Positions 14,138 to 24,667 of a DNA stretch of 64,000 nt are shown piece after piece. Position 1 is the stretch's first letter. Each line of letters opens with the position of its first letter. A model generated the notes under the pieces. It worked only from the letters and a program-made list of their open reading frames with translations, made no database searches and was not told where the DNA came from. This DNA is from Phoenix dactylifera. Taxonomy: Eukaryota; Streptophyta; Magnoliopsida; Arecales; Arecaceae. Location of the stretch: positions 2,034,843 to 2,098,842 of the forward strand of contig NC_052401.1 in the NCBI RefSeq assembly GCF_009389715.1, read 5' to 3'. A program made the position numbers and the translations under genes.

Positions 14138-15580
14138 ATCGGAATTGTCTGGCTGAAGACATAAAACTTAGCGCTCTTTGGGAGACAACCCAACATGTAA
14201 ATATCTTCTATAAAAAAAAAAGTTCAATAAATTACTAACATGCAGGTTTGGGGGATTTTGTCCCAATTTTTAATTTACCCACCCATATCAGGTAACCTCT
14301 CCTCTGTCCTCTTACTGCTTTAAATTTTCTTTAACATTGAGGACAATGTTAGATTTAGGTTTGGGGGTATTTTTACGCATTTTATAAAAAAAAAGTTTTT
14401 AGTTAAAATTTTTGAAAAAAAAATATACAACACACAAGGTATATAAAATCTAAGAGCCCAATGACTAGTTGGAAGTAGTGCAAAGTGAGTTCTTTTTATT
14501 AAGTTCCTTTTAGTGAGTTGTAAGCTAATTAGTGCTTTGAATTTCACAACACATCTGGCCTGCATTTTCTAAGGTATAGGTTCGACATTGTGTTGAGAAT
14601 ATGGTAGCAACCTCGAATCCTGATGAACCATCTTTTTCTGATCCAAAAAATAAATAAATAAATAAATAAAATAAAAAAAAATGGTGGATTTAGTCAGGTA
14701 CATCGAAAAGGGCTACCTATTGTCAAAGGTCAGCGGGCTTGTGATGAGGAACCCGAGCATAGGTCCGTAGGGGAGTCTTGATGCCCGACACCTCATGCCA
14801 ACTGGTGTGAGAATTGTCGACTAATTGCTCGCTACATGGAGGAATCATCACAGGAGTAAAAGTGCACAATATATACATTATCATATGCAAAAAAAAAAAA
14901 TCAAATCAAAAAAAAAAAATTGAAAAAAAAATATATATATTGACCTTAAGAAAGACAATAGTGTGAAAGCCGTCGTTGTAAAAATTCGAGTAAACTGGAA
15001 TATTACAGATAAAGCCCATGAGGTATTAAAGTAAACATCCACAACTCTCGAAATCCTGCAGAAAAGATGATTTTGAATCAGCAAATAGGTTTTATCCGAC
15101 CAATTCTTGGAAACTACTAATATTAGCGATATTTTGGAGATCCAAAACCTTAGCTTGTGCATGGTCCAAACTTCACTGAGCACTCAAGTATAAATAAGTC
15201 TTACAACTTCCTAACGGAAAACTTAATGACTTCAACTCAAATTGCATACTAACCTAGAAAGTGGGCTACTTAGTAATTAAAACCTTGTGTGCTTTTGAAA
15301 TTCTTATCAGTTATGTACTTGAAATAAGACTTTTATTTCACAAACCAACTTTTATTTTGGAATTGAAGTTTGTGGGTGACTTCACTGCAAACCCTCACGA
15401 GACAACACTCGTCCACTAGGATAACCTAGGGGTTTAACGGCTTATTGCACATGCTAAGTGCAATCGTAATGCTCTACGAAAATGAGTATTTATCTTAGGA
15501 TATTTATATAATAAATAACACTTTTGCTCTCTCATTTTATCATTTTCGCACTGAATTGCTAGAGATTAGCAATAAGCTAG
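14138..15580 (+). other. Athila region between pol and 3' LTR, non-coding
   Basis: About 1.4 kb, where some Athila elements have an env-like ORF. Here all frames are closed and A-rich tracts are frequent. Two TTTGGGGG words (about 14245 and 14361) resemble internal polypurine tracts. Confidence 0.65.
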
Positions 15581-15590
15581 TTGGGGGTTG
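15581..15590 (+). other. Athila polypurine tract
   Basis: TTGGGGGTTG sits directly before the 3' LTR start, the normal place for priming of second-strand synthesis. Confidence 0.75.
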
Positions 15591-17487
15591 TGATGAGAGC
15601 ACAAAAGTGCGACCTACATGTTACTAAAATTAGTGTTATTGTTAACCGATAATGATAAATTTACTGGATTAATATTATATTTGGGTTTAACATAGATTAG
15701 TATAAATTAAGGATAAAATGCACATTGAGTACAAATTTGACTTCAAATCGGGCCCGAGTCGGGTTCGGATCCGAGTCGGGTTTGGGTCCGAATCAGGTCC
15801 ATTTCTTTTGTGCTTTTGGAAAATAATTTTGGGCAAATCTAAATTGGCTATGTCATAACTATAAGGTGCTTGGTGACCCATGACTTGAAAGAATTGCACT
15901 TGACCTCCAGCCGGGATAGATGACCCGTCTACAAGCCAAATTTCATATCATACTATTTTTTTATCTATATGACTAATTGGATAGAACTTGGTGTCTCCCA
16001 GCTCCCATCTTACGAGGGAAAGGAAAATCCAAGCCGCCCGCAGTGCATCACCGCCCTTCCCTTGCTCCCGATCCAAGCGCGCCTGTGATCCCGTGCAAAA
16101 GAAGGGGAGAAGAAGGAATTCACCAGCCCGCGTCCCCACCTTCCGGAATCCCATCGTCCACGGATCACGCTTCATCATCAGTCCACCGTGCCAGCCACCG
16201 TGCCAACAAGCATCCCGTGATGCAAGCCGAGATCCAGTGCCAGCAACGCCCGCGCGTCTCTTTCCTCCAGCCGATCCGCACTGGATCCCTTCCACGATCG
16301 ACTCCTCCCCGTCGATCCCGCTCCCAAACCAGCAACCAAAGAAGGAAGTCCTTCCGCGTGCCAGCCACCGTGCCAGCAACGCCCGAAATCCCAGCATCCG
16401 AAGAAGGAAGCCCCAGCCGTGATCCAATCTCCGGCGATCTCGAACCGCATCTCACCGCTTCCCGAATCAGCATCCACCGCGTCCGTGTCAATCTCCTCCA
16501 CGGATCACGCCAAGATCGCTCCTCCTCCGCCAGCAGCCGTCCACGAAGCTTCCGCCCGTGATCACCGCATCCAGCTCCTCCCAGCGCCCGGATCACGCCA
16601 AGATCGACCTCCCCGCGTCCTCACCGCGTCTGCCATCTTCCTTCCGCATCAGGCGACCGTCCGCGGCTATAAGAAGAGAAGGAGGAAGAGAAAGGGGGGT
16701 GTGCTCGATTGGGGGTTGAGGCCAAGAACCAGAGAAGGAGGGAGGTGTGTTCGTTGGGGGCCATCGGCTGGGAGGAGAGCTCGGTTTGGGTGGTGTCCGG
16801 CTGGTTCAAGAAGGAACAGGGGAGAGTTCGGTTTGGGGAAGAAGAGAGAAAGAAAAAAAAGAAGAAGAAGAGAAATGCTCTGTTTTCTCTTTTGAAAACA
16901 GAGCATGTTCTGTTTGTTTTTTTTTTTATTTTTTTTTGTTTTATTAAGAGTTTTATTTTGAGAGCAAGTATTTTGGGATTTTTAGTTTTATTCATGCTAA
17001 AGTTGTAATTTTTGTTGCTTTTAATTTACGTTCTTCGAATTATGCAATCTTTTAATTTTTCTTTGATGCAATATATTTAATTTTCTTTTATAAAATTTAT
17101 GTTTCAGGCTTCAATCTTCCTAAGCACTGTTGTCATCCATTTTAATTTATGCAAAAACTCTTCTTTTCCATTAAATATATAAATGTTCTTTAAATCTAAG
17201 TATATGTCTTCTAGTTAATTTCAATTAAAAATTATTCTCCGGTAGACTAGATAATCCATCAACATCCTCAAAATAATATTTTTCTTCTATCATTCAAAAA
17301 TCGATTTTAAATCCGAGTGAACGTTTTAATTTTTATGCAACTCCAATCGCCTCCCTGTGGATCGACCTCTTACAACCGCTATTCTTCGAGTAGAACAGGT
17401 AAGAGTAAAATTAAATTTAAACTTTGTTCGTCGGTTCTAACAACGATCTGTCTAGCGTATTTTTAGTTAGACAGGAAAGGACGAACA
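15591..17487 (+). repeat. Athila 3' LTR (1897 bp)
   Basis: Same start and end as the 5' LTR. Differences seen by eye are scattered single-base changes and a few small indels, including loss of the short repeat near 6535 in the 5' LTR. I did not make an alignment. Confidence 0.92.
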
Positions 17488-17492
17488 TTACC
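17488..17492. repeat. Target-site duplication of Athila, right copy (TTACC)
   Basis: Matches 5422-5426 exactly. Confidence 0.9.
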
Positions 17493-18086
17493 CATGCCCT
17501 TCTAGGGTGTCCCTGGGTTGTGCATGTGTCACCTTGCCACAGGGTGTGGAGTCAGTAGGGGATTTGCTAGACCACCTAAGGATGCTGGTGGGGAGACGGA
17601 GGACTCTGGACAAAAGCATCATTTGTGCTTGTATAGCGTATCACATATGACTGGACAGGAATGCCCGCACCTTTAAGGGTAGGAGGGCATCCTCGAGGGC
17701 TGTGGTGGACAGAGCTATCCGTCAGGCGACGGATATTATCGTTGCTACCCGAGCGCCTTCATCGGAATGGGGTAGAGACATCTAGGGCTCCCATCTTGCT
17801 GCTACAACGCTCTGAGTTACTTTTGTTTCTTCGGAGCTCCCACCCCATGTTACCTTAAGGTGAAATTTGACGGCAGTGCTTTGGCGAGAGAAGGCAGAGG
17901 AGGGACTGGGTTTGTGATCCGGAATCACAACTTTAGGTTGATTGTGGCAGGCAATAGGTGCACTTGGCACATGACCGCTATTGGAGCGGAGCTTAGAGCA
18001 ACGTGAGAAGAAGTCACCTATCCAAGAAGAATCCTAGGGGCAGACTACATCATCCTGGAGGGAGACTCGATTACAGTGACTGAGTA
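17493..18086 (+). mobile_element. Old LINE remnant, right part (RNase H region)
   Basis: Continues the LINE cut at 5426. It begins HALLGCPWVVHV, the end of the zinc-binding region, then after several stops reads a plant LINE RNase H domain at about 17860-18086: VKFDGSALAREGRGGTGFVI ... GAELRAT ... ILEGDSITV. Stops and frame changes show that it is dead. The 3' end seems lost; AT-rich DNA starts at about 18087. Confidence 0.8.
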
Positions 18087-18222
18087 GAATTTATTTATTT
18101 TAATTTTTATATGGATAATAAATTCTATTTTTATTTATTTGAATTTTTATTATTAAATCCTTAAAATTTTATTTATATTTATAATTAAATAAAAATATGA
18201 ATAATTAATTTATATTTGTATT
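18087..18222. other. AT-rich spacer before the Tat element
   Basis: Short T/A-rich stretch with TTTATTTATTTTAAT-like words. Its last five bases, GTATT (18218-18222), are the left target-site duplication of the Tat element. Confidence 0.7.
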
Positions 18223-19003
18223 TGTTGCTGGTGGTCCAAACCGAGAACGATTGGCACAGCGGTGTGAACGGAGTTCCGTTTGAGTTGCCTTGGTTGGTGT
18301 TGATTGCGCTCCACCTTCCACCGGGAAAACCTGCAAGCAAACCTCGCACCACCACTGGGGTAGTGGGGGCCCTCCGACGATCAAGTCAGAGGAGATTGGA
18401 GGAGAAGGAGAGATAATAGTAGCAAGTGAGAGAATGCACTGGAAGTTCTTGCTTACCCCCCCTTCTCCCCCCAGCCGCATATATACCAGGCTGGGGGGTC
18501 TTTCAGGGGGGTTCGTCATCGTGGGGCACGATGGAGCTGCCACTGACACGGCCGTTACAGGACGTCGTGGGGCAGCGCTGGGTACGGCCATGACAGGGCG
18601 TAGTGGAGCTCCGCCTTGTACGACTGTTACAGGGGATCGTGGAGCAGCGCCAGATACAACCGTTGCAGGGAGTAGTGGAGCAGGAGGCTGCGGCGTGCCT
18701 CTGGGGAATAGCCTGTCGTTGTCGAGAGATGTCCGACTCGGGGTCGGGCTGCGGAGACGAAGATGTCCGACTCGGGGTCGGATTGCTGGATCAAGGGGCT
18801 GCCGACTCGGGGTCGGGCTGCGGAGCCGAAGATGTCCGACTCGGGGTCGGATTGCTGGATCAAGGGGCTGCCGACTCGGGGTCGGGCTGCGGAGCCGAAG
18901 ATGTCCGACTCGGGGTCGGATTGCTGGATCAAGGGGCTGCCGTAGTCTTCCTGGGCGCGCGTGCCGGTCACGTGGGGCATGGTGGCTAAGTTCCCCCGTA
19001 ACA
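18223..19003 (-). repeat. Tat 3' LTR (781 bp)
   Basis: Direct repeat of 30177-31024. It holds three copies of a 69-bp unit where the other LTR holds four. A TATATA box on the minus strand (about 18478-18486) is a likely promoter, kept in both LTRs. Long ORFs here are products of the repeat and not genes. Confidence 0.92.
18735..18941 (-). repeat. 69-bp minisatellite in 3' LTR, 3 copies
   Basis: Units at 18735-18803, 18804-18872 and 18873-18941, each starting GACTCGGGGTCGGGCTGCGG on the plus strand. The unit also has an inner repeat (GACTCGGGGTCGG occurs twice per unit). The first unit has GGAGACG where the others have GGAGCCG. Confidence 0.93.
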
Positions 19004-19018
19004 GTAGCCCCCCACTTC
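19004..19018 (-). other. Tat polypurine tract
   Basis: On the minus strand the sequence next to the 3' LTR reads GAAGTGGGGGGCTAC, a purine-rich tract at the normal place. Confidence 0.75.
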
Positions 19019-19258
19019 CGAGCCTGGAACCAGAAGGGGAACGGGTGAAGGGAGTGATGCTTCGAGATTGCCGCCATCCCTCGGAGAGGCGCGCGCGCTT
19101 CGAGCTCCCCGCCTTCTTTATGGCGTATGGCGGTTGTTGCTGACCTGGCAGTCTGAGGATTTCGGCGGACATCCTTCCTTAATGGCGTCGATTCGCCTTT
19201 GGGGCGCGAACAAACTTTCGGCAGCTAGGCGTCCTCTGGCGTCACCCGCCTTTCCACC

Positions 19259-19528
19259 TATTTAACCGGGGGGCCCTCCCCCGTCCGCCTTTCTCTTCAC
19301 AGGCATTTTCAAGTTTCTCCCTTGTGCCGCTGCCGTTGCCGCCGAACTGTTCGTTCGCTCCTCCTTTGACGCTCTCGGAGCCGTTCTTCCTTCCTTTCCG
19401 GTGAGTTGCCCCACTCTTCAATTTAGGGCTCTCCGTACTTTCTCCTTTCGTGTTAGTGTACTCCAGTCGTTCCGGTGCCTTCCCCCCTCTTGACCCCGTC
19501 CTGACCGTAGGTTCACTGGCCATTAGGG
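19259..19528 (+). promoter_or_regulatory. Likely promoter and spliced leader of the antisense gene
   Basis: A TATTTAA box at 19259-19265 is followed about 30 bp later by pyrimidine-rich leader-like DNA. A possible leader intron runs from GTGAGT at 19401 to the AG at 19509-19510, so that the mature leader would end 18 bases before the ATG at 19529. These are sequence signals only; no transcript evidence is available. Confidence 0.5.
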
Positions 19529-21897
19529 ATGGACGAAGTAAGGGCGGACCGCATTCAGTCGGAGCTGGTCCCTGAAGACCTAGATAGGTTCGTGGCCCGG
19601 TACCACCTTCCCGAAGCCTGCAACATTACGCTCCCGGGGCCTGAGGAGAGGATGTCCCATCCTCCTCCAGGGAAGGTCGCCATCAATGAGGACATCCTTC
19701 GGGCTGGGTTCCGCTTTCCCCCCTCGGACTTAGTCGTGCAGGTGCTTCGGGGTTTAAGAGTGGCACCGACGCAACTGGTGCCGAACTCATGGCGTATCCT
19801 GACGGCCTTCCAGGTTCTCTGCCGCATGCATGAGGTTCCCGCCACCCTGAATGTCTTTTGGGAATGCTACGGCCTGAACGGCCACCCCCGGGACAGAGGG
19901 TGGTGGTGCTTCGGGGCGCGGCGAGGGTGCGGCCTCGTCAAGGATGCTCCTTCCTCCATTCATGGCTGGAAGGAGCGTTTCTTTTTCATTGACGTAGATC
20001 CCTCTTGGAGAATCGGGACAACCTGGGAGATGCCGATGAAGTCCCCGATCGGCTTATCGAGGTTGTCGAGGGAGGAGTCCGATGGCGTTGCCGTCTTGAG
20101 GGGGCTGGTTGCCGAGGGCCGGCTCCCCCCGGTGGCTCGCCTTATTTCCGAGGATACCTTGGTGAACGTCGGTCTGAGCTCGGTCCCCGCTGACCGTGAG
20201 CCCGCCACCATTTCTTTTTTAGCTCTTTTCTCCTCTTTCGTCTCGTTCTTTCCTTCAGTTTCTCAACCTCCGACCACCTCGTCCTTTTTGCAGAGATCGA
20301 CGACGTCATGCGGTCGGACAAGGCAGCGGCTGTTGGTAGGACGTCCCTACTGGAAGCAGTCCGGAGGAAGAAACGAGCTCCTCCGAGCGGGGCCCCACCG
20401 GCGAAGAAGTCCCGCCGGCAGGTAACTCCGACGCCGACAGACGGGTCCGGACCCACCGACCAGGGGGACGCCGCGGGCGCGGACCGGCAGTTGACGCTGT
20501 ATCAGCCCTCCGATGCCGAGACTACCGTTTCTCCGGAGGCATCACCCGGGCGCGCCCGAGATGGACGGGTCGGACGTGATCGGTCACCAGCCCAGCCTTC
20601 GACTCGATCGGCTCCGGATGATACGAGGAGGGACGCGCCGAGGCCCCGGCCGAGCGGGACCCTGTCAATTCCAGGGGCGGTCCCCACCCCGAGCATGGTC
20701 AGCATGACTCTTCCCCAAGCGATGGGTAAGGGTAAGGCTGCAGAACCACCGTCCGACTCCGGGGAGAAGTCGGGGTCGGCCTTCACTTTCGCCGGCGCCC
20801 GAAACCTCATCGAGACGGTGCTGCTGGAGAAGGACCGCAGGCAGGTCCGGGAGATGAGGGTCCCTAACGTTGGGGCTGCCAGCTGCGTCTGTCTCATGTC
20901 GGTGAGTGTTCTTTTGGTCGCTTTCATCATTTATAGGCTCTGTTGATCCCTGCCTGACGCCCTCGTTTTTCCTATCTCTTAGCTCGCCCAGTACATGATC
21001 CGCCTGGAGGAGTGCTACGAGGAACAGGCGAGGCTTCTGGCGAGGGCCGAGAGCCAACTGAAGGCAGTAGAGGAGGGAGGTCAGGCTGCGGCGGGGAGGA
21101 CGACCAGGGACCTCGAGATGAGGCTCCAGGTGGCCGAAGAGCGGGCACTCGGCTTCGTCACCCTCGAGAAGCAACTGTTGGAGGCTCAGGAGCAACTCAA
21201 GGTTGCCTCGGGTCTCGAGGGCGAGATCAAGAAGGCGGAGGAGCGGGCCGAGAAGCAGTCCCGGAAGGCTGCCGACTACCGGGAGAGGTGGGAGAAGGCC
21301 CAGCGGTCAGCCGACAATGCCCGCAACCGAACCCGGTCTCTTGAAGCCAAGCTGGGCGAATTGGAGTCGGCCTTGGAGAAGTCCCGCGCGAGCGACCAGG
21401 AGCTTCATTCGCGCCTGGAGGAGGCTGAGGCTGCTCGCATTGCTGCCGAGGCGAAGCACAAGGAGGCTCAGGCTGATCTGCTGAGGGTCTCCTCCGAGGC
21501 GGACGACCGGATTGTGGCGAAGGTCTTGGAGGCGAAAGCTCAGATTATGGAGCAGGCAGAGGCGGCGCTGGCCGAGAAGAGTGCGGAAATCGGGCGTCAG
21601 GCGGTACAGGCTTATCGTCAGTCCGCCGAGTTCACCCGTGATATGTCGGAGGCGGTACAGGCCTATCGTCAGTCTGACGAGTTCGTCCGTGACATGTCGG
21701 ACGCGGGGTCCGACTACTTTATCTTAGGCTTCGAGGAAGGCCTGACAAGGGTGTCGGCTAAGTACCCCAAAATTGACCTGAGTGGGATCTCTCTTCTAGA
21801 CTCCTCTCCGGCGCCATTGCCTGCTGATTCTCCAACCGCCTCCCTACCCCCTGCGGACGTGCCCGGCGTTCCCGACCCGGGGGTTCCTCCAAGCTGA
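19529..21897 (+). CDS. Antisense gene of Tat element: PF04195-like protein with coiled-coil tail (3 exons, 729 aa)
   Basis: This gene lies on the strand opposite to gag-pol, between pol and the 3' LTR. Exons are 19529-20195, 20294-20901 and 20983-21897. Both introns (98 and 81 bp) have strong GTGAG donors and CAG/TAG acceptors, and phases match (1, then 0), giving 730 codons with the stop. Residues about 10-215 resemble the plant family called 'putative gypsy type transposon' (PF04195): LPGPEERMSHPPPGKVAI, FPPSDLVVQVLRGLRVAPTQ, NSWRILTAFQVLC. Exon 2 is Pro/Arg/Ser-rich and has basic runs (RRKKRAP, KKSRRQ) that might be nuclear signals. Exon 3 is a long Glu/Ala/Arg-rich coiled coil, then a duplicated AVQAYRQSxEFxRDMS motif and a Pro-rich end. 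Antisense ORFs of this kind are reported in Tat elements; their role is unknown. Family name is from memory. Confidence 0.82.
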
Positions 21898-22060
21898 CCT
21901 TCTGTGTTTTTGTTCTTTTCTTTGTGTGTTGGCGTTTTGCCAAGTTGAATGGGTCTCGGCCCTGAAACAATGAAAGTTAATGCAAATAGAGTTTCTTCAT
22001 TTCACTTTCGTCCTTCTTCTTTTTAACTCTTGGTAGCGTCTCGCTGACTCCCGACTCTTG
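21898..22060 (+). other. 3' flank of the antisense gene with possible poly(A) signals
   Basis: T-rich DNA after the stop, then CAATGAAAGTTAATGCAAAT at about 21967-21986, which could act as a weak plant poly(A) signal on the plus strand. Confidence 0.35.
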
Positions 22061-22290
22061 AAATTCTTCTGGCGCTAGGCCAGGTATCTGAGGGTTAGGC
22101 CTCAGGGAATTCTTCCGGCGCTAAGCCAGGCATCCGAGGGTTAGGCCTCAGGAAATTCTTCCGGCACTAAGCCAGGCATCCGAGGGTTAGGCCTCAGAAA
22201 ATTCTTCCGGCACTAGGCCAGGCATCCGAGGGTTGGGCCTCAGGAAATTCTTCCGGCACTAGGCCAGGCATCCGAGGGTTAGGCCTCAGG
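22061..22290 (+). repeat. 46-bp tandem repeat, 5 copies
   Basis: Five units start at 22061, 22107, 22153, 22199 and 22245, each close to AAATTCTTCCGGCACTAGGC then CAGGCATCCGAGGGTTAGGC and CTCAGG. All are 46 bp long with only a few base changes. Confidence 0.93.
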
Positions 22291-23503
22291 AAATTCCGCT
22301 CGTTGGTCGGCCAAGGCTGGCGCAAGCCGAGGCGACCGGTCGGGGCTTCAGGCTAGTCTGCTCCCGGGATGATCATCGGGTTAGCCTGGCATCCGAGGGC
22401 CGAGCCTCGGGAGATTCCGCTCGTTGGTCGGCCAAGGCTGGCGCAAGCCGAGGCGACCGGTCGGGGCTTCAGGCTAGTCTGTTCCCGGGATGATCATCGG
22501 GTTAGCCTGGCATCTGAGGGTTATCAGGCCTCAGAAAATTCCGCTCGTTGGTCGGCCAAGGCTGGCGCAAGCCGAGGCGACCGGTCGGGGCTTCAGGCTA
22601 GTCTGCTCCCGGGATGATCATCGGGTTAGCCTGGCATCCGAGGGCCGAGCCTCGGGAAATTCCGCTCGTTGGTCGGCCAAGGCTGGCGCAAGCCGAGGCG
22701 ACCGGTCGGGGCTTCAGGCTAGTCTGCTCCCGGGATGATCATTGGGTTAGCCTGGCATCCGAGGGCCGAGCCTCGGACAATTCCGCTCGTTGGTCGGCCA
22801 AGGCTGGCGCAAGCCGAGGCGACCGGTCGGGGCTTCAGGCTAGTCTGCTCCCGGGATGATCATCGGGTTAGCCTGGCATCCGAGGGCCGAGCCTCGGGAG
22901 ATTCCGCTCGTTGGTCGGCCAAGGCTGGCGCAAGCCGAGGCGACCGGTCGGGGCTTCAGGCTAGTCTGTTCCTGGGATGATCATCGGGTTAGCCTAGCAT
23001 CCGAGGGCCGAGCCTCGGGAAATTCCGCTCGTTGGTCGGCCAAGGCTGGCGCAAGCCGAGGCGACTGGTCGGGGCTTCAGGCTAGTCTGCTCCCGGGATG
23101 ATCATCGGGTTAGCCTGGCATCCGAGGGCCGAGCCTCGGGAAATTCCGCTCGTTGGTCGGCCAAGGCTGGCGCAAGCCGAGGCGACCGGTCGGGGCTTCA
23201 GGCTAGTCTGCTCCCGGGATGATCATCGGGTTAGCCTGGCATCCGAGGGCCGAGCCTCGGGAAATTCCGCTCGTTGGTCGGCCAAGGCTGGCGCAAGCCG
23301 AGGCGACCGGTCGGGGCTTCAGGCTAGTCTGCTCCCGGGATGATCATCGGGTTAGCCTGGCATCCGAGGGCCGAGCCTCGGGAAATTCCGCTCGTTGGTC
23401 GGCCAAGGCTGGCGCAAGCCGAGGCGACCGGTCGGGGCTTCAGGCTAGTCTGCTCCCGGGATGATCATCGGGTTAGCCTGGCATCCGAGGGCCGAGCCTC
23501 GGG
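22291..23503 (+). repeat. 121-bp tandem repeat, 10 copies
   Basis: Ten near-identical units (one has 3 extra bases, TTATCAGGCC in place of GCCGAGCC at about 22520), then a partial unit at 23504-23520. The unit begins AAATTCCGCTCGTTGGTCGG and ends GGCATCCGAGGGCCGAGCCT. Its two ends match those of the 46-bp unit just before, so the long unit looks like the short one with about 75 bp put into it. The set of overlapping 81-aa ORFs comes from the repeat. Tandem repeats in the 3' part of Tat elements are known and can seed satellites. Confidence 0.94.
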
Positions 23504-24667
23504 AAATTCCGCTCGCTGGTCGTGCGCCTGTCGCTTGCCGCCCGACGAGATTTCTCCGTGGCCAGCTGCGATCGTGTTTCTCCTCCTCTCCAAGCGTCGC
23601 CTGGGGAACACCAGATGGGCATTAAATGCTAATTGAGGGGTTACCTGGAAAATCGGATCGCCAGTTGCTGCTTGCGAGGAGTGTCAGTTAAGCGGCCGCG
23701 ATACGCGCATTCTTCGAGGCGGATGCGGCCTGGGCGCGAGCGGAGATATGTGGACCTAGGGGTACAGGCCACCCGGAGTGTCCTGCACAAAGAATGCGAT
23801 TAAGGAGAATGACGCTTAGAAAATCGCGGAAAGATACGCCTCGAGAGCCGGATCGGCTCCGGATTCAATGCGCCCGCATTTATTGGAGCCACCCGCATCG
23901 GAACGACCGGGGGGCCGCAGTTTGGCTATAAATATAGGTGCAGGTGCGATGGAGCCTGCCAAGCCGGAGCTGTTCAGGTTGCCATAGATCGTGGGCCTCC
24001 TCTCCGGCGCATGGTTGAGAGACCCCTACCGAAGGAACGGGAGGCGCGCCCTTCGCGACTTCCGCCAACTAGCCGTTTCATCTGGGATCAACAAGGAGGT
24101 TCTTCCCGGCGGAACTCCGCTCTAGGCGTTTCATCCGGGATCACGTCTCCCCTCCTTGAAGTTCAGCCTCCCGATTGAGCTCCGCGCCAGACGCTTGATC
24201 CGGGACCGCGCCTCCATATGCTCTTCTCCCTTGTATTCCTTCTCTCCCCTAACACTGGGGAGGACCGGAATATCCCTTGGAGGTGGCGTTCCCCTGGAGG
24301 CAGCGGGAGCTTCTTCTGCGGCGGCTCCTCGTCTTTTTCGTGAGGCGTGGATGGCGCCTCTGGGTAGGAGCAGTGTGGACTTCTCCTTCGTCCACTTCTT
24401 CTTCATCCGCGCCGGCTCTTCGTCTTTTTCGTGAGACGTCGATGGCGCCTCCGGTTGGAAGCACCCACTTCCGGTGGGATTGCAGCCGCTTCGGATGGAG
24501 GTTTCGGGATCCCAGATCTTCAGCTCCTCGGAGTCTCCACCTCTTCTTTACTTTCTTTACACCCTAATTCCCCTCTGGGAATTCCTTGTAATCACACGAG
24601 CACGCCATTGTAACCAGAAATTATTGAAATGAAAAGTGTTATACATTTTTGAACTGGCATTGTCGTT
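23504..24667. other. Tat non-coding region between tandem repeats and end of pol
   Basis: GC-rich, no convincing ORF. On the plus strand a good TATA box (CTATAAATATAGG, about 23926-23938) is followed some 700 bp later by poly(A)-like words (TTATTGAAATGAAAAGTG, about 24622-24639), so a plus-strand non-coding transcript is possible. A 37-bp direct repeat lies at 24323-24359 and 24414-24450 (both with CGTCTTTTTCGTGAG). Three loosely similar CCGGGATCA words lie around 24085-24215. Confidence 0.5.

Larger units (their letters stand above)
5427..17487 (+). mobile_element. Complete Athila-type Ty3/gypsy LTR retrotransposon (about 12.1 kb)
   Basis: Two long direct repeats (5427-7346 and 15591-17487), each running TG...CA, flank a primer-binding site, one long gag-pol ORF and a polypurine tract. 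The element sits between 5-bp TTACC duplications inside an older LINE. The protease reads DLGAS rather than DSG/DTG and the reverse transcriptase box reads FMDDFSVFG; both, with the PBS and long LTRs, point to the Athila lineage. No env-like ORF is found after pol. The two LTRs are almost the same and the polyprotein is open, so insertion is probably recent. Confidence 0.93.

Noticed and set aside
14138-15590. Search for an env-like ORF in Athila
   Set aside because: All frames have frequent stops and A-tracts; no signal peptide or membrane segment is seen.
22061-23520. Possible CRISPR-like array
   Set aside because: Units are head to tail without unique spacers, and lie inside a plant retrotransposon.
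22369-23636. Row of overlapping 81-98-aa ORFs with the same sequence
   Set aside because: They are readings of the 121-bp tandem repeat (121 is not a multiple of 3, so each unit opens a new frame); no domain is present.
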